Assembly (NCBI GenBank): GCA_025201705.1
Contig: MU617593.1
Location: 1 to 10,072, forward strand
Direction of reading: 5' to 3'
From: Dissophora ornata
Lineage: Eukaryota > Mortierellomycota > Mortierellomycetes > Mortierellales > Mortierellaceae
DNA: 10,072 nt
In this document: positions 1 to 9,800 of the stretch, one piece after another
How the letters are laid out: the number at the start of each line of letters is the position of its first letter
Position numbering within the stretch: position 1 is the stretch's first letter
The notes under the pieces: generated by a model
The model's database searches: none
Seen by the model: only the letters and a program-made list of their open reading frames with translations
What the model was told of the DNA's origin: nothing
Program-made: the position numbers and the translations under genes

Positions 1-80
1 TGAATGAGACAGCAATGGAGGGGAAGTGTGTAGACAGAGGAGAAGAGGAGAAGAAGGGAGAGGGGATAATGGGAGGATAA

Positions 81-100
81 GAGAGAGAGAGAGTGTGTGT
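81..100. repeat. GA/GT microsatellite in a purine-rich block
   Basis: About six GA dinucleotides (81-92) run straight into GTGTGTGT (93-100). They sit in a strongly purine-biased stretch covering about the first 140 bases. No reading frame here looks real. Confidence 0.85.
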
Positions 101-440
101 GAGCGACAAAAGAAAGATTGGGAGTAAAGACGTGAGCGGGCGGGGCAGAGCCAGTGCGTGGGGATGAAGATGTGGCATTATTGTAAACAATACATTCGAC
201 CTGCACAACAAGAGATGGCAGCCACACCAACCAGCGGACGCACGAACGGAGCTGACCAACCAGAGCAAGCGGACGATGTTCAAGGGCGAGAAGAGAAGAA
301 AGTGTGGGAGGGAAAGACAACACGCAGCCGTTGCGGAGCATTCATCCATCCCCTACCCATGACAAATACTCTGCAAGTTCAGAGACGCATACTGTATCCT
401 CACACACCTGCAAATGCTCACAGGTGCTTGCATACACCAG

Positions 441-455
441 ACACACACACACACA
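441..455. repeat. (AC)n microsatellite
   Basis: A pure run of ACACACACACACACA lies here. Related GT tracts on the same strand follow at 494-508 and TGTGTC repeats at 564-580, so this region alternates CA- and GT-rich simple sequence. The open frames crossing it (158-643 and 304-510) are simple-sequence artefacts. Confidence 0.85.
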
Positions 456-563
456 AACTATGTCTTCCGAGGGGGACGAGTTCTGCAGAAAGGCGTGTGT
501 GCGTGTGTAAACAAGCAAGACAAGTAGATTGGATGTTTATACACAAAGATGCTGTAGTCTATT

Positions 564-597
564 TGTGTCTGTGTCTGTGTGTTGATGTTGACACACG
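564..597. repeat. TGTGTC repeat with short imperfect inverted arms
   Basis: About three TGTGTC-like units at 564-580 run into GTGTGTT, then a short GATGTT loop, then GACACAC (to 597). The arms match at six of seven positions, so a weak hairpin is possible. No function is suggested. Confidence 0.5.
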
Positions 598-959
598 TTA
601 CGTGTCCCCATCCTGGCATGTTTTGCGGGGGTCTGAGAGATGAATTACAACACTCACGCTGATGTCGGTCTATATTTCAAAACCATTAAATCAATGTGGC
701 GGAAGGACGTGTGTCTGCACTCTGTTCATTTCAGGAACAACACTAACTTATACATCAACACTCCCATGTATTTGAACACAGCCCGTTTGGATCGAATAGA
801 AAACAAAATAGAAAACATATTCCACCGATCTCGTATTACTCCGATCTGTTTGAGGCAAATGACTCTGGCTCCCATTGGTATCCTCTGTCTGCGCGTGCTC
901 TCGTTGTCACCTTTCATCTCTTCTGCCATTTCGTGTGTCCGAACATCGCATCCAATCCC

Positions 960-1240
960 ATAACATCTTTCACTTGTTCCTGTCTGCTCTTGCAGCCTCC
1001 ATTTCTCTCCTCTTCTTCTCTCCTCCTACCTCCTCTCACACCTTCCAAATCCAAAAAAAGAAGCGAGACAAAGTGAAATCTGGAGAAAGGGAGCCAAGGA
1101 TAGGGGAGAGGCGGTAAAAAAGGGCAGGGGACAGACAGAGAGACGGGCAACAGTAAACCAAAAAAAAAAAAAAAAAAAAAAAAAAAAGGAGGGAGCATGA
1201 GAGCAGGAGAAGAGTACGTTGGAAGGAGGACATGTCTACA
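960..1240. other. Pyrimidine-to-purine strand switch
   Basis: The + strand is strongly pyrimidine-rich from about 965 to 1050 (CTCTCC, CTTCTTCTC, CTCCTCC) and then switches to strongly purine-rich from about 1052 to 1240 (GAGAAAGGGAG, GGGGAGAGG), including the long A run. Such asymmetry can favour open or triplex-like DNA and nucleosome depletion, and in fungi can mark initiation regions. No gene can be tied to it here. Confidence 0.6.
1160..1187. repeat. Poly(A) homopolymer, 28 bases
   Basis: An uninterrupted run of 28 A starts at 1160, following ACC, and is followed by GGAGGGAGC. I saw no retroelement coding sequence upstream and no clear flanking target-site duplication, so it is annotated only as a homopolymer, possibly a nucleosome-excluding tract. 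Confidence 0.9.
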
Positions 1241-1250
1241 TGCTTTCTTT

Positions 1251-2863
1251 GATGCGGGTATTTGTCAGTCGAAGGAGAAATGAACGCACGATTGAGAGCA
1301 CCGACAATAGAAAAACATAAAGCCGTTAGACCAAAGGAAGGATAACAATAATGTCCACCTGTGAGGCAGGCAAGCAAAAGGACAAAAACGGACTAGCCGC
1401 TGAGCAAAGCGGAGATCGGGACAGGAAGGATCTCAGATAAACTATTTTCTCCTGTTCACGTTGCACCACTCAGCACCCAGCACTCAGGGACAACTATCCA
1501 GCTCGAAGATGCACCTATCTCTGCAGGCACGACACGTTATGTCTGCGACCAAGCACCAAGACAATTATCTTTCTCTTTTCACGGGGACAGCAGGGTGAAA
1601 GTATGCCACAAGCGGAAACAACCGCCTTTGCGTCGAACAATTCGAATAGATGGCCTATGCAGGGGGATATGTTTTTTTTTGACTGTATTTGTAATCTGGT
1701 GAAATGAGGAGGACTTACGGTGGGATTTTCGTGTGGGGACTATCGGAGTTGCGGTGTAACGCGAGAAGGAGCAGAAACTAAAAAGTCTTCGAGGGGCGCT
1801 ATTGGCGAAGATTCGGATCGGTTGGTGATGAGAAGTGAACTGAATGAGAATCGAAATGAGCAAAAAGTAGGAAAGAAAGACGGCAACAAAAGAAGAACAG
1901 AGCAGCTTTTGCTCTCGTCAGTCTTTTTTGTGGAACCAAAACCATTGGCAGTGTGCGTTTGGAAACCTTTTGGGCCGAAAGGAAAACCCCTGCAGCTCTC
2001 GTCTTTTCGAATACAGATAAACACTTGACACCCGTGGCGTTGACTGGTGTATGTGACACAGCTTTAGTGTAGGAGTACGTGAAAGCGACCAACAGAGCTC
2101 AGTGCGCATCATATTGAGCAGAGTCGATGCATGTCGAAGAGATATGCACACTAGGCCACTTTATTTATTTTCCGTTTTCATTTCTCTCCCTGTGCATTTC
2201 AATACCGTTGCCAGCGTTCATTCTGCGCCATCACATATACTAGACTATTTAGCAATTGGGCAAACACTGGGAAGGAGAGACGGACGGTGAGCAAAACAAG
2301 ATAAAAACAACGCATTCTGCACACATCGATGCACCAACAAGGAGCCACTCGCTCGCTCATTACTTTATCCCGCGGAAAACGAGAAAACTGGTATCAGTGC
2401 GATGCATGCATCCCTGACTGCAGCTCTATAGAATCATGCCACTCTTCATTTTAAAATGACACGGACAGAAATAAAAGACTTTTGGTTGCTGCTGATGTGA
2501 GAGCCTTGCCAAAGAAAGTGTCCAGTAAGTTGAAGCCTTCCGCGCATCGTGCTCTCTGCATTCCGTTCGGAAAGAGTCATGAAGTTCCCGAGGGCAGGTT
2601 CCCACAAAGTAGTTTTAAACTATTGTCTTGCAGGGGGTCGACAGACCTGTCCCATGACCGAAACAGGCAAAGTGCCCACAACCTGGGACTCTTGGTCATG
2701 CAAGCCCTCGAACCAATGGAGATCAAAGAAAAGTAAGCACGCATACAAAGCACAACATGGATATCCCCTCCGCACGCACAAAGTATTTTGTTGATATTGA
2801 TGTTGATGTTGCTGTTACTGAAGGTGTAGTTGTTGTCGTCCTGCTGCAGTCTGCAGTGGCGCT
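1251..2863. other. No recognisable gene; unique-looking sequence
   Basis: All open frames here are short (about 100 codons or less), overlap on both strands and show no recognisable domain or composition. Minor features are a T9 run at 1672-1680, a GATGCATGCATC palindrome near 2401-2412 and an imperfect TTGATG repeat at about 2788-2815. An intron-like segment is described separately. Confidence 0.6.
2525..2633 (+). other. Intron-like segment (GTAAGT...TTGCAG) of unknown transcript
   Basis: A consensus donor GTAAGT at 2525-2530 and an acceptor TATTGTCTTGCAG ending at 2633 would define a 109-nt intron. A second donor-like GTAAGC at 2733-2738 would then bound a 99-nt exon (2634-2732) that is open in two frames. 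No recognised protein results. This could be a small spliced gene or non-coding RNA, or a chance match. Confidence 0.2.
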
Positions 2864-2911
2864 GCTGTATTTCTCTGTAGCTGTATTTCTCTGAAGCTGT
2901 ATTTCTCTGTC
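2864..2911. repeat. 16-bp tandem repeat, 3 copies
   Basis: Three consecutive copies of GCTGTATTTCTCTGNN start at 2864, 2880 and 2896. The first 14 bases are identical in all copies and only the last two vary (TA, AA, TC). They follow CTGCTGCAGTCTGCAG, itself a closely spaced pair of CTGCAG palindromes. Confidence 0.9.
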
Positions 2912-5260
2912 CTCCCGTACTGTAATTTGCTCCGTTTGTATACTCGCCCATCTCCCTAAATATCATCGTCGGCGTCATACAGTGCTTACTCTAGAGTGGC
3001 ACAGGAGGGAGGGAAAGCAGCACATCAAAGCGCCCCCTTGTGGGTTTGCTCCACCCGTCGCACAAGAAAAAGAAATTCAAACGCGTGGCTCTCCGCCGTA
3101 TGTGGCCGTACAGTACACTTCTCAGATATCTCTCACTCTGTCAGCTCTATCTTAATTTTCCGTCCCAACATGCAACGCCAGCGCGGTCCCCCCGATATCC
3201 TTGATTGGTACGCTTCCCTCCGCGTGTTTTTTTCTGGTTTTTTTTTTAGGTTTTGCGTGTGTGTGTGCTTGTTTCTGTTTGCGAATTGTTTCTTGATCTG
3301 ATCTTCCTGTCTCCTGCTTTTCTTTTTTTTCTATTTTTCACTTTTGCACCAGAGCGGAGGTGCGATGAATACCGCGATAAACGTTGTCAGAATTGACATA
3401 AAAGGCAACTTCGGCGTTCTGTGGGAGCATCCTTCATATTTCTGCGACTTCGTATCATGCTCCGCCCCAATCGAAGTAGCGCCTCGGACTAATAGTCATT
3501 TTTGCATTTTAACCTTCACCCGACTTACCTCAGCAAGCAAGTAGGCGGGAGGCTAACTTACTCACTCGAGCCACACATTCCTTAGGATTTAGAAGGGTGC
3601 CCCATAACCATCTTGTTTTGCAACTTCGGGGTTATTCGAGGTGCTCATTCGAGGCGCAAGTGTGTAATGCCATACATTTCATATATTCAAACATTGCGCC
3701 TGTAGATCCTTTAACAATTATTCAATCTGCGGGACTTTTTTTTTGTTCTGTCGAGTAGAGTATGCGGCGTGGTGTCACGAACGTTTCTTTGGCATTTTGA
3801 CGCCAGAATCGCTCGTAACGTCTATGGCGGCCACATCATCTAGATTATTGATTGCGATTGACGCCATCGTCGACAACGTGCCCTCACGATGTTTCTTATT
3901 TATTCAATTCTATTTTTGCTCTCCTGAGAGATGCGCGAAATCTGCAGCGCTACGAATGGTACTTCTTCCTGGGGGTCGGTATGGAGTCCAGTCCCGCATA
4001 AATGCCAATCAGCAAGCATTCCGTCTATTTTCTATTTGCAATAGACTAGCAATGACCTAACATACACTATTCGCACTGGTCTGATCTTCTTCATCATAAC
4101 GTATGACTCTACGGGGCTTCGCTAGCGTCCATTAGCTCATACATGCCCTCTCAATCTCTTTCTTAGTTTTCCATATTCTGTACCTTGTCGCCCCTCCTTA
4201 CTTCTCGACGGGAACTAGTCAAATTGCAATACGGTTTAAGTGAAGAACGAAACGAGACCTCAAATGGTAGAAGGGGATGGTGAGAGAGAGCGGTTAGAAC
4301 TCGTTGCGAGCACCATGGTATACTAGTGAAGCAAAACAATGGACTACAGGGACTTGAGCGCAAGCTTCATAGGCTGTAAAGTGGCGGGAAATGATGTCAG
4401 AGAAGGGAAGACGCCCCTTGCTGCGAGAGCTTCTTTTATTAGGGAGAGTACCGCATCGCACGAACTGTGCTTTCGCTGGGCGTCATATCGCAGGCGCCCA
4501 CACTAGACATTTTGAGCTTGTCCCTTTCGGGTGGCAAAGTTCAAAGAAGAAAAACCACATCCTCAACAGCTGTCACGATGATTTTTTCCCCTTTGCTGTT
4601 GGGAGGCTCACTGCAAAGTTTGTCCTTGCCTGTCATTAGTCAACCGAAGGAAGTCTGCATCTTCATCCGATCCTCATCCCCTCATTCCGTCAACTTCCTC
4701 CTCATTCGGTAATTATGACACCCATGCAGTGCTTGGACACCTGTCGCAGAAAAGAGGCTATGGGTCAACTAGCGACGTCAGATGTTTGGGAAAACAACAC
4801 CGACCGGGCAGTCTTATCTAGATTGTCCCATCAACTCTGTATCCAGTCATGCGAGCTATTCATTGGCGGCGAGGACATGGCGGGCAGTCGCATGATACAT
4901 GTGTGCTTAATGGCGAGAAGAGAGAAAGAGAGAGGACTCCTCGCTCCAGCAGCAGGGCTTTCAAAATCTTCTATCCCCCCTGGAATATGGTGGCGCTTTC
5001 AAGATGGGATCGTCCAATTGGATCAAAACATGTGTAGAACACATTTTCTAATCCATGTCCTACTGTCTCCTTCTACTGCAGATCTCACAGACTTCTTCTA
5101 CAAGGCAGTCTGTTCTATACTTTGATCTATTGCTGTTGACGTCTCGTTGAGACAGAATTGCATGCTTGGATTATCCTGCTAGGGCACAAAGGATCTTGTA
5201 TCGATTGTCTGGAGGTAAAGCTTGACATACTACTAAGGAGCGACCTCGCAGCACACACCC
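2912..5260. other. No recognisable gene; unique-looking sequence
   Basis: The longest open frames (3743-4060, 4391-4639, 4467-4712 and 4715-5125 on +) have no recognisable domain and several overlap one another in different frames. The 3743 frame has no ATG at its start. Simple sequence is limited to a T10 run at 3238-3247 and a GT tract near 3257-3267. A gene made of small exons cannot be excluded, but nothing supports a specific model. Confidence 0.5.
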
Positions 5261-5286
5261 TATTTAAATGCTCCCCTTACAAGGGG
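5261..5286. promoter_or_regulatory. TATA-like box beside inverted STRE-like pair
   Basis: TATTTAAA at 5261-5268 is followed by CCCCTT (5273-5278) and AAGGGG (5281-5286), an inverted pair separated by two bases. CCCCT/AGGGG is the stress-response element core of yeast Msn2/4-type zinc-finger factors. It lies about 1.5 kb upstream of the kinase start codon, so any link to that gene is inference. Confidence 0.3.
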
Positions 5287-5331
5287 GTGAGATAACAAAC
5301 CAGAGTTGGCGTAGAGGTGGGGAGGGCATGG

Positions 5332-5354
5332 ACAACAACAACAACAACAACAAC
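5332..5354. repeat. (CAA)n trinucleotide microsatellite
   Basis: Nearly eight pure ACA/CAA units occupy 23 bases. The complementary TTG strand falls in a spurious antisense frame. Confidence 0.9.
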
Positions 5355-5361
5355 GGAAGAA

Positions 5362-5377
5362 CGCATGCATGCATGCG
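5362..5377. repeat. 16-bp perfect palindrome of GCAT repeats
   Basis: CGCATGCATGCATGCG is identical to its reverse complement. It is built from overlapping CATGCATG units and lies eight bases after the CAA microsatellite. It could bind a dimeric factor or be a simple tetranucleotide repeat. Confidence 0.7.
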
Positions 5378-6434
5378 CTTAGAGAATGTGCTCTTGTTGT
5401 AGGGAGACGGAGAGAAAATGTTCTCGTGGCTCTTTGCATGTTGGACCGTACATTTTCCGAGGGGGCTCTCAAGGTTTTATCCTTCCCCAAATTTCACGAG
5501 GCTCGAGCCAGCGTTTCTGACAACGCAAGCTACACCTCGCATCATGGTTTGTTTTTTGTACTGTACATGGATGGGGAGCTCGAGCATTGAGGGTTGGGCC
5601 CATGCCTTGTGCATCGAAAAGGAGAGAGCAAAGGAACATGAGCCTGCTACTCCATCGTTTTTTATGTTGTTTGCTTCTGTATTCACGGTTGTGTGTGTTC
5701 ATGCAAAGATGAAGAAGATGGGATTGAACAAGGACAACGCTTTGATGCATCCCCTGCATATTCTCGGTCTTTTTTGTCTTCCATATTCTCTCTGTTGTGT
5801 GGTTATTTACCTCTTTTTTTTTTTTTTGCGTCCATGCTCTTTGTTTGATGGGTGGGACTGATGGTGTGGGATTGAGGGCGCGGATTCGCCACCCTCGAGA
5901 GCAAAAAAAGGTGCCCTCAAAAGAGCCGTAAGAAAAATACGAACTGCTTTTTGTTGCCCTTACTTAAGGATTCATCTGCAGACAAACGGGGCCTGCATGG
6001 TGATGGTTGGCAAGCATTACATACTGTCCCTAGTATGGTGCTGTACGGAGAGAAAAGGCAGATGGGCCTGTCTCGGCCTATTTTCTAAACCTTGTACATG
6101 TCATGTTGCACTAAATGGTGTTTGAGCATGACATGGTAAGGCATGCCTTTGCTCTCTGCCGTTTGGAGCTGCGAAGCATAACGATCTCAGCATGCATATG
6201 TACCTCAGAGATGTGTATCTGGCTCTGGTTCGGCGCTCAATCCTATGAAAAAATACATACACAAAAAAAGGTGCCTGACGATCAACCCAAACTCTACGAG
6301 AGGGAAGATGGGTTGAGCATGTCTGGGCAGGAGAGCACACCCTCGAGCTGGATTTCTTCCATGCGATCTGAATGCGCACAATGTGTTATTCGACGTGTGT
6401 TGCGTTTGGGGGGATGTGGGCGTGTGATTTGATG
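5378..6434. other. No recognisable gene; T runs and spurious frames
   Basis: A T14 run lies at 5814-5827. The 147-codon frame 5418-5861 ends in a stretch encoded partly by this homopolymer and has no recognisable domain. Frames on the other strand (5469-5759, 6101-6379, 6205-6477) are equally featureless. Upstream promoter elements or a leader exon of the kinase gene may lie here. Confidence 0.5.
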
Positions 6435-6831
6435 AAAAGTTTCGTCGTCCCTGGATTTTTTTTTTTTGGTGTTCCATCTTTGTCTACATAGCCCAAACAG
6501 AACACAATTGCGTGTGTCTCTACTAACAACCTGTTGTTCCTCTTCTCCCTAGTCGTCGTCATCTCAGTTCTCATCGCGCTTCTCCCCCCGAGACCTACTA
6601 TTTTCCGCTATTCCCTCATTTCTTCTCGATCGTAGTTGATTGGGCATCATTCTGGAGCACTCCTCCCTTTTCGTCTCCTTATTATACCCTTGCGTTCCCT
6701 AGTCGATTAACACCAAGTGCGTGTGGAGGCAACTCACAACGACCGTCCTTCTCTTCCTCTTCCTCTTCCGCTTCCCTGTCCAGTCATATCCTTGCTTACA
6801 ACATCGCGCCTCGCTCTTCGCACTCCTCACA
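6435..6831 (+). promoter_or_regulatory. ATG-free, pyrimidine-rich 5' leader and proximal promoter of the kinase gene
   Basis: No ATG occurs between 6435 and 6831, where about six would be expected by chance. This supports 6832 as the start codon and much of this stretch as untranslated leader. It is rich in CT blocks, notably 6541-6590, 6661-6680 and 6746-6780, as is common near fungal transcription starts. A TTATTATA sequence at 6679-6686 could be a weak TATA element. A run of 12 T lies at 6456-6467. The transcription start cannot be fixed from sequence alone. Confidence 0.6.
6521..6552 (+). promoter_or_regulatory. Strong 3' splice-site signature (possible 5'UTR intron end)
   Basis: A perfect TACTAAC branch-site motif at 6521-6527 is followed by a pyrimidine-rich tract (from 6531) and CCCTAG ending at 6552, a textbook spacing of branch point to acceptor. 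The reading frame does not require it, so it would end an intron in the untranslated leader. One candidate donor is GGTAAGG, with GT at 6136-6137, giving an intron of about 417 nt. The donor assignment is uncertain; the acceptor signature is the solid part. Confidence 0.45.
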
Positions 6832-9800
6832 ATGTCCACGTTGGCAGAGGCCTACATCTGTCACGTCGGCATCACCCTTGACCTGCTCGCCCAGGACAAT
6901 GTCTCGCCCAACCCACTACCCTTGGACTTCGTCGATGCCACAACACCACTCTACATTCAGAAGGTTGACGCATCGCTCCAGCGGGTTGTACAGAAGATGT
7001 TCAGAATGGAGCAGGAACTAGCCAGGCACCAGAAGTACATCAAATCTATCCATCCTGATAACACCCTTATCGCCAACCTCACTCTGGCCTCACCCATCCT
7101 CACGCCTCCTGTTGACCCACTTTCTCCACCCATCTCGGCCTCTCCACGGTTGAACGAGGGCAGCTGGGAGCTTGTCAACCACGCACCAACCCTCACAAGT
7201 ATACAGCAGGAGCAAACACATCACCCTCTGCAAACATTGTCACAAGCCAGGTCTATTCATACCCACAACAAGCTGGCTGCTTCAGCGTCTGCAGCTCACT
7301 CAATCGATGCTACTGACAATGGTGCAGTGTGCTTTGTCCAGCCAACAGACCTTAATGGTCAAGCATCTGCACATGGCCAGACATTGGTCTCGTCGTCTTT
7401 CGCAAAAGAGGTGCACCCCACTCCCCTCCGCACACCAACAACTCCCGAAATCTCTGCATTGGCGATATCCACTATGACCGCTGCAGCCGCAACAACGACA
7501 GCAGGAACAGCAACAAGAGGAGCAGGTTTCCCCTGTAACGACTGCATTCAGAAGTGCGCACAGGTTGCAGCCGCCGTAGTCCGAGGAGATCTAGGTATGC
7601 GGATAAATTGTGGCAACCCTGTCTGTCACCAGTCCGATCTGATCGTCTCCATCAACGAGATGGTTGACAAGCTATTTAACTTCACGGAAGAGGTCATCCA
7701 GGTTGCTGCGCAAGGAGTTGAGGGCAAACTCGGTGTGCAGGCCAACATGTCGGATGAACACGGTATCTGGAAGGAGTTTATCAGCCACCTGAACACGATG
7801 ATGGTGGGACACTCGCTACAAGTCCGCGATATCGCCTCCGTGTGCACAGCTGTCGCTCACGGCGATCTTAGTCAAAAGATTAAGGTTGATGTCAAGGGTG
7901 AGACGCTTGTTCTCAAGAACACGTTTAACACCATGGGTAAGTGGATCATTCCATGGAGTGACCAGATCATAGAGGGTGCCGCTTCGTCATGCATGATCCA
8001 TTTGATCGTACACACTACCCCCTAAAATGCATTGCTTATTAATTGTGTCCTCACATGCGACTTTCTCGCTCTTTAGTTGACCAGCTTCGGTCATTCTCAT
8101 CCGAGGTTACTCGAGTTGCCCACGAGGTTGGAACAGAGGGCAGACTTGGCGGACAGGCTCAGGTCAAAGGTGTGGCTGGCACCTGGAAAGAGCTGACTGA
8201 TAATGTCAACACCATGGCTGCTAATCTGACGGCACAGGTGCGCGATATTGCTAGCGTCAGCAAGGCCGTCGCCAAGGGTGATTTGTCTAAAAAGATTTCT
8301 GTTGAGGTGAAGGGTGAAATGATGGATCTCAAGAACACAATCAACACCATGGTCGACCAACTGCAGGAGTTCGCCACCGAAGTTAGTCGTGTCAGTTTGG
8401 AAGTCGGAACTGAAGGAAAGCTAGGCGGTCAGGCACACGTCAAGGACGTGAGCGGAACATGGAAGGAATTGACCGATAACGTCAATCTGATGGCCTCAAA
8501 TTTAACAGGACAGGTTCGAGATATCGCCACCGTCTGCAAGGCTGTCGCCTGCGGTGATATGACGAAGAAGGTCAGTGTCCCTGTCCAAGGAGAGATCCTC
8601 GAGCTCAAGGAAACCATGAACACCATGGTAGTTCAACTTCGAACATTCGCTGCCGAAGTCACGCGTGTGGCTTTCGAGGTTGGAACCGAAGGCAAGTTGG
8701 GTGGACAAGCTCAAGTTGAGGGTGTCGACGGTACCTGGAAAGAGCTCACAGATAATGTGAACACTATGGCTGCCAACTTGACTGCTCAAGTGCGCGATAT
8801 CGCCAGTGTCAGTAAGGCTGTCGCTAAAGGAGATCTGTCAAAGAAAATTTCCGTTGAAGTCAAGGGTGAAATGATGGATCTCAAGCACACTATCAACATT
8901 ATGGTGGATCAACTACAGGAGTTCGCAACAGAAGTCAGTCGTGTCAGTTTGGAAGTCGGAACTGAAGGAAAGCTAGGCGGACAGGCCGTTGTGAAGGATG
9001 TCAGCGGAACGTGGAAGGAGTTGACCGACAATGTCAATACCATGGCCTCCAACCTTACCACACAAGTGCGATCCATCGCAGAAGTCACCACTGCTGTTGC
9101 CTGCGGAGATCTTAGTAAGACGATCGATGTCGAGGCCCAAGGAGAGATCTCTGAACTTAAATTGACTGTCAACTCCATGGTGGAACAGCTGCGAACATTT
9201 GCTGCCGAGGTCACCCGTGTCGCGCGTGAGGTCGGAACTGAGGGTCGATTGGGTGGACAAGCTGTTGTGAAGGACGTTAATGGAACGTGGAAGGAGCTGA
9301 CAGACAATGTCAACACCATGGCTGCCAACCTTACTGCTCAGGTGCGATCCATCGCCGAAGTTACGACTGCTGTTGCCTGCGGAGATTTGAGTAAGACCAT
9401 TGAGGTTGAAGCTCAAGGTGAGATTTCGGAGCTGAAGCTTACGGTGAATATGATGGTGGCGCAGCTCAGGACATTCGCCGCAGAGGTCACTCGAGTCGCA
9501 CGTGAGGTCGGAACAGAAGGAAAGCTCGGAGGCCAGGCTCATGTCAAGGGAGTCGACGGCACGTGGAAAGAGTTGACGGATAATGTCAACACCATGGCGG
9601 CCAACCTGACAGCACAGGTTCGAGATATTGCCAGCGTTAGTAAGGCCGTTGCCAAAGGAGATCTGTCAAAGAAGATTTCTGTCGAGGTCCAAGGAGAAAT
9701 GATGGACTTGAAGCACACTATCAACACCATGGTCGATCAACTCCAAGAATTCGCCACTGAGGTCAGTCGTGTCAGTTTAGAAGTAGGAACGGAAGGCAAA

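Noticed and set aside
158..643. 161-codon frame with His/Thr repeats
   Set aside because: The repeats are CA and GT microsatellites read as codons; another frame through the same DNA looks equally open.
1052..1187. Retroposed element with a poly(A) tail
   Set aside because: No reverse-transcriptase motif, no recognisable RNA-derived body and no flanking duplication were found beside the A run.
4715..5125. 136-codon ATG-started frame as a possible small gene
   Set aside because: It has no recognisable domain, localisation signal or splice context, and its length is not exceptional for non-coding DNA of this composition.
5418..5861. 147-codon frame ending in a Phe- and Leu-rich segment resembling a membrane helix
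   Set aside because: The Phe run is encoded by a T14 homopolymer, no family is recognisable, and other frames overlap it on both strands.
1..6434. tRNA or rRNA genes
   Set aside because: I saw no convincing tRNA A-box/B-box pair with cloverleaf arms and no conserved rRNA segment. Short tRNAs with introns could be missed by eye.
6721..6831. N-terminal extension of the kinase from a GTG at 6721, giving a hydrophobic signal-like segment
   Set aside because: GTG is not a normal nuclear start codon. The stretch is a CT-rich leader whose Leu/Phe codons come from pyrimidine composition, and ATG 6832 has good context.
8973..9542. 189-codon antisense open frame, with other antisense frames over 8097-9730
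   Set aside because: They are shadows of the repeated coding strand: the frame recurs with the 276-bp period and follows the codon use of the sense protein.
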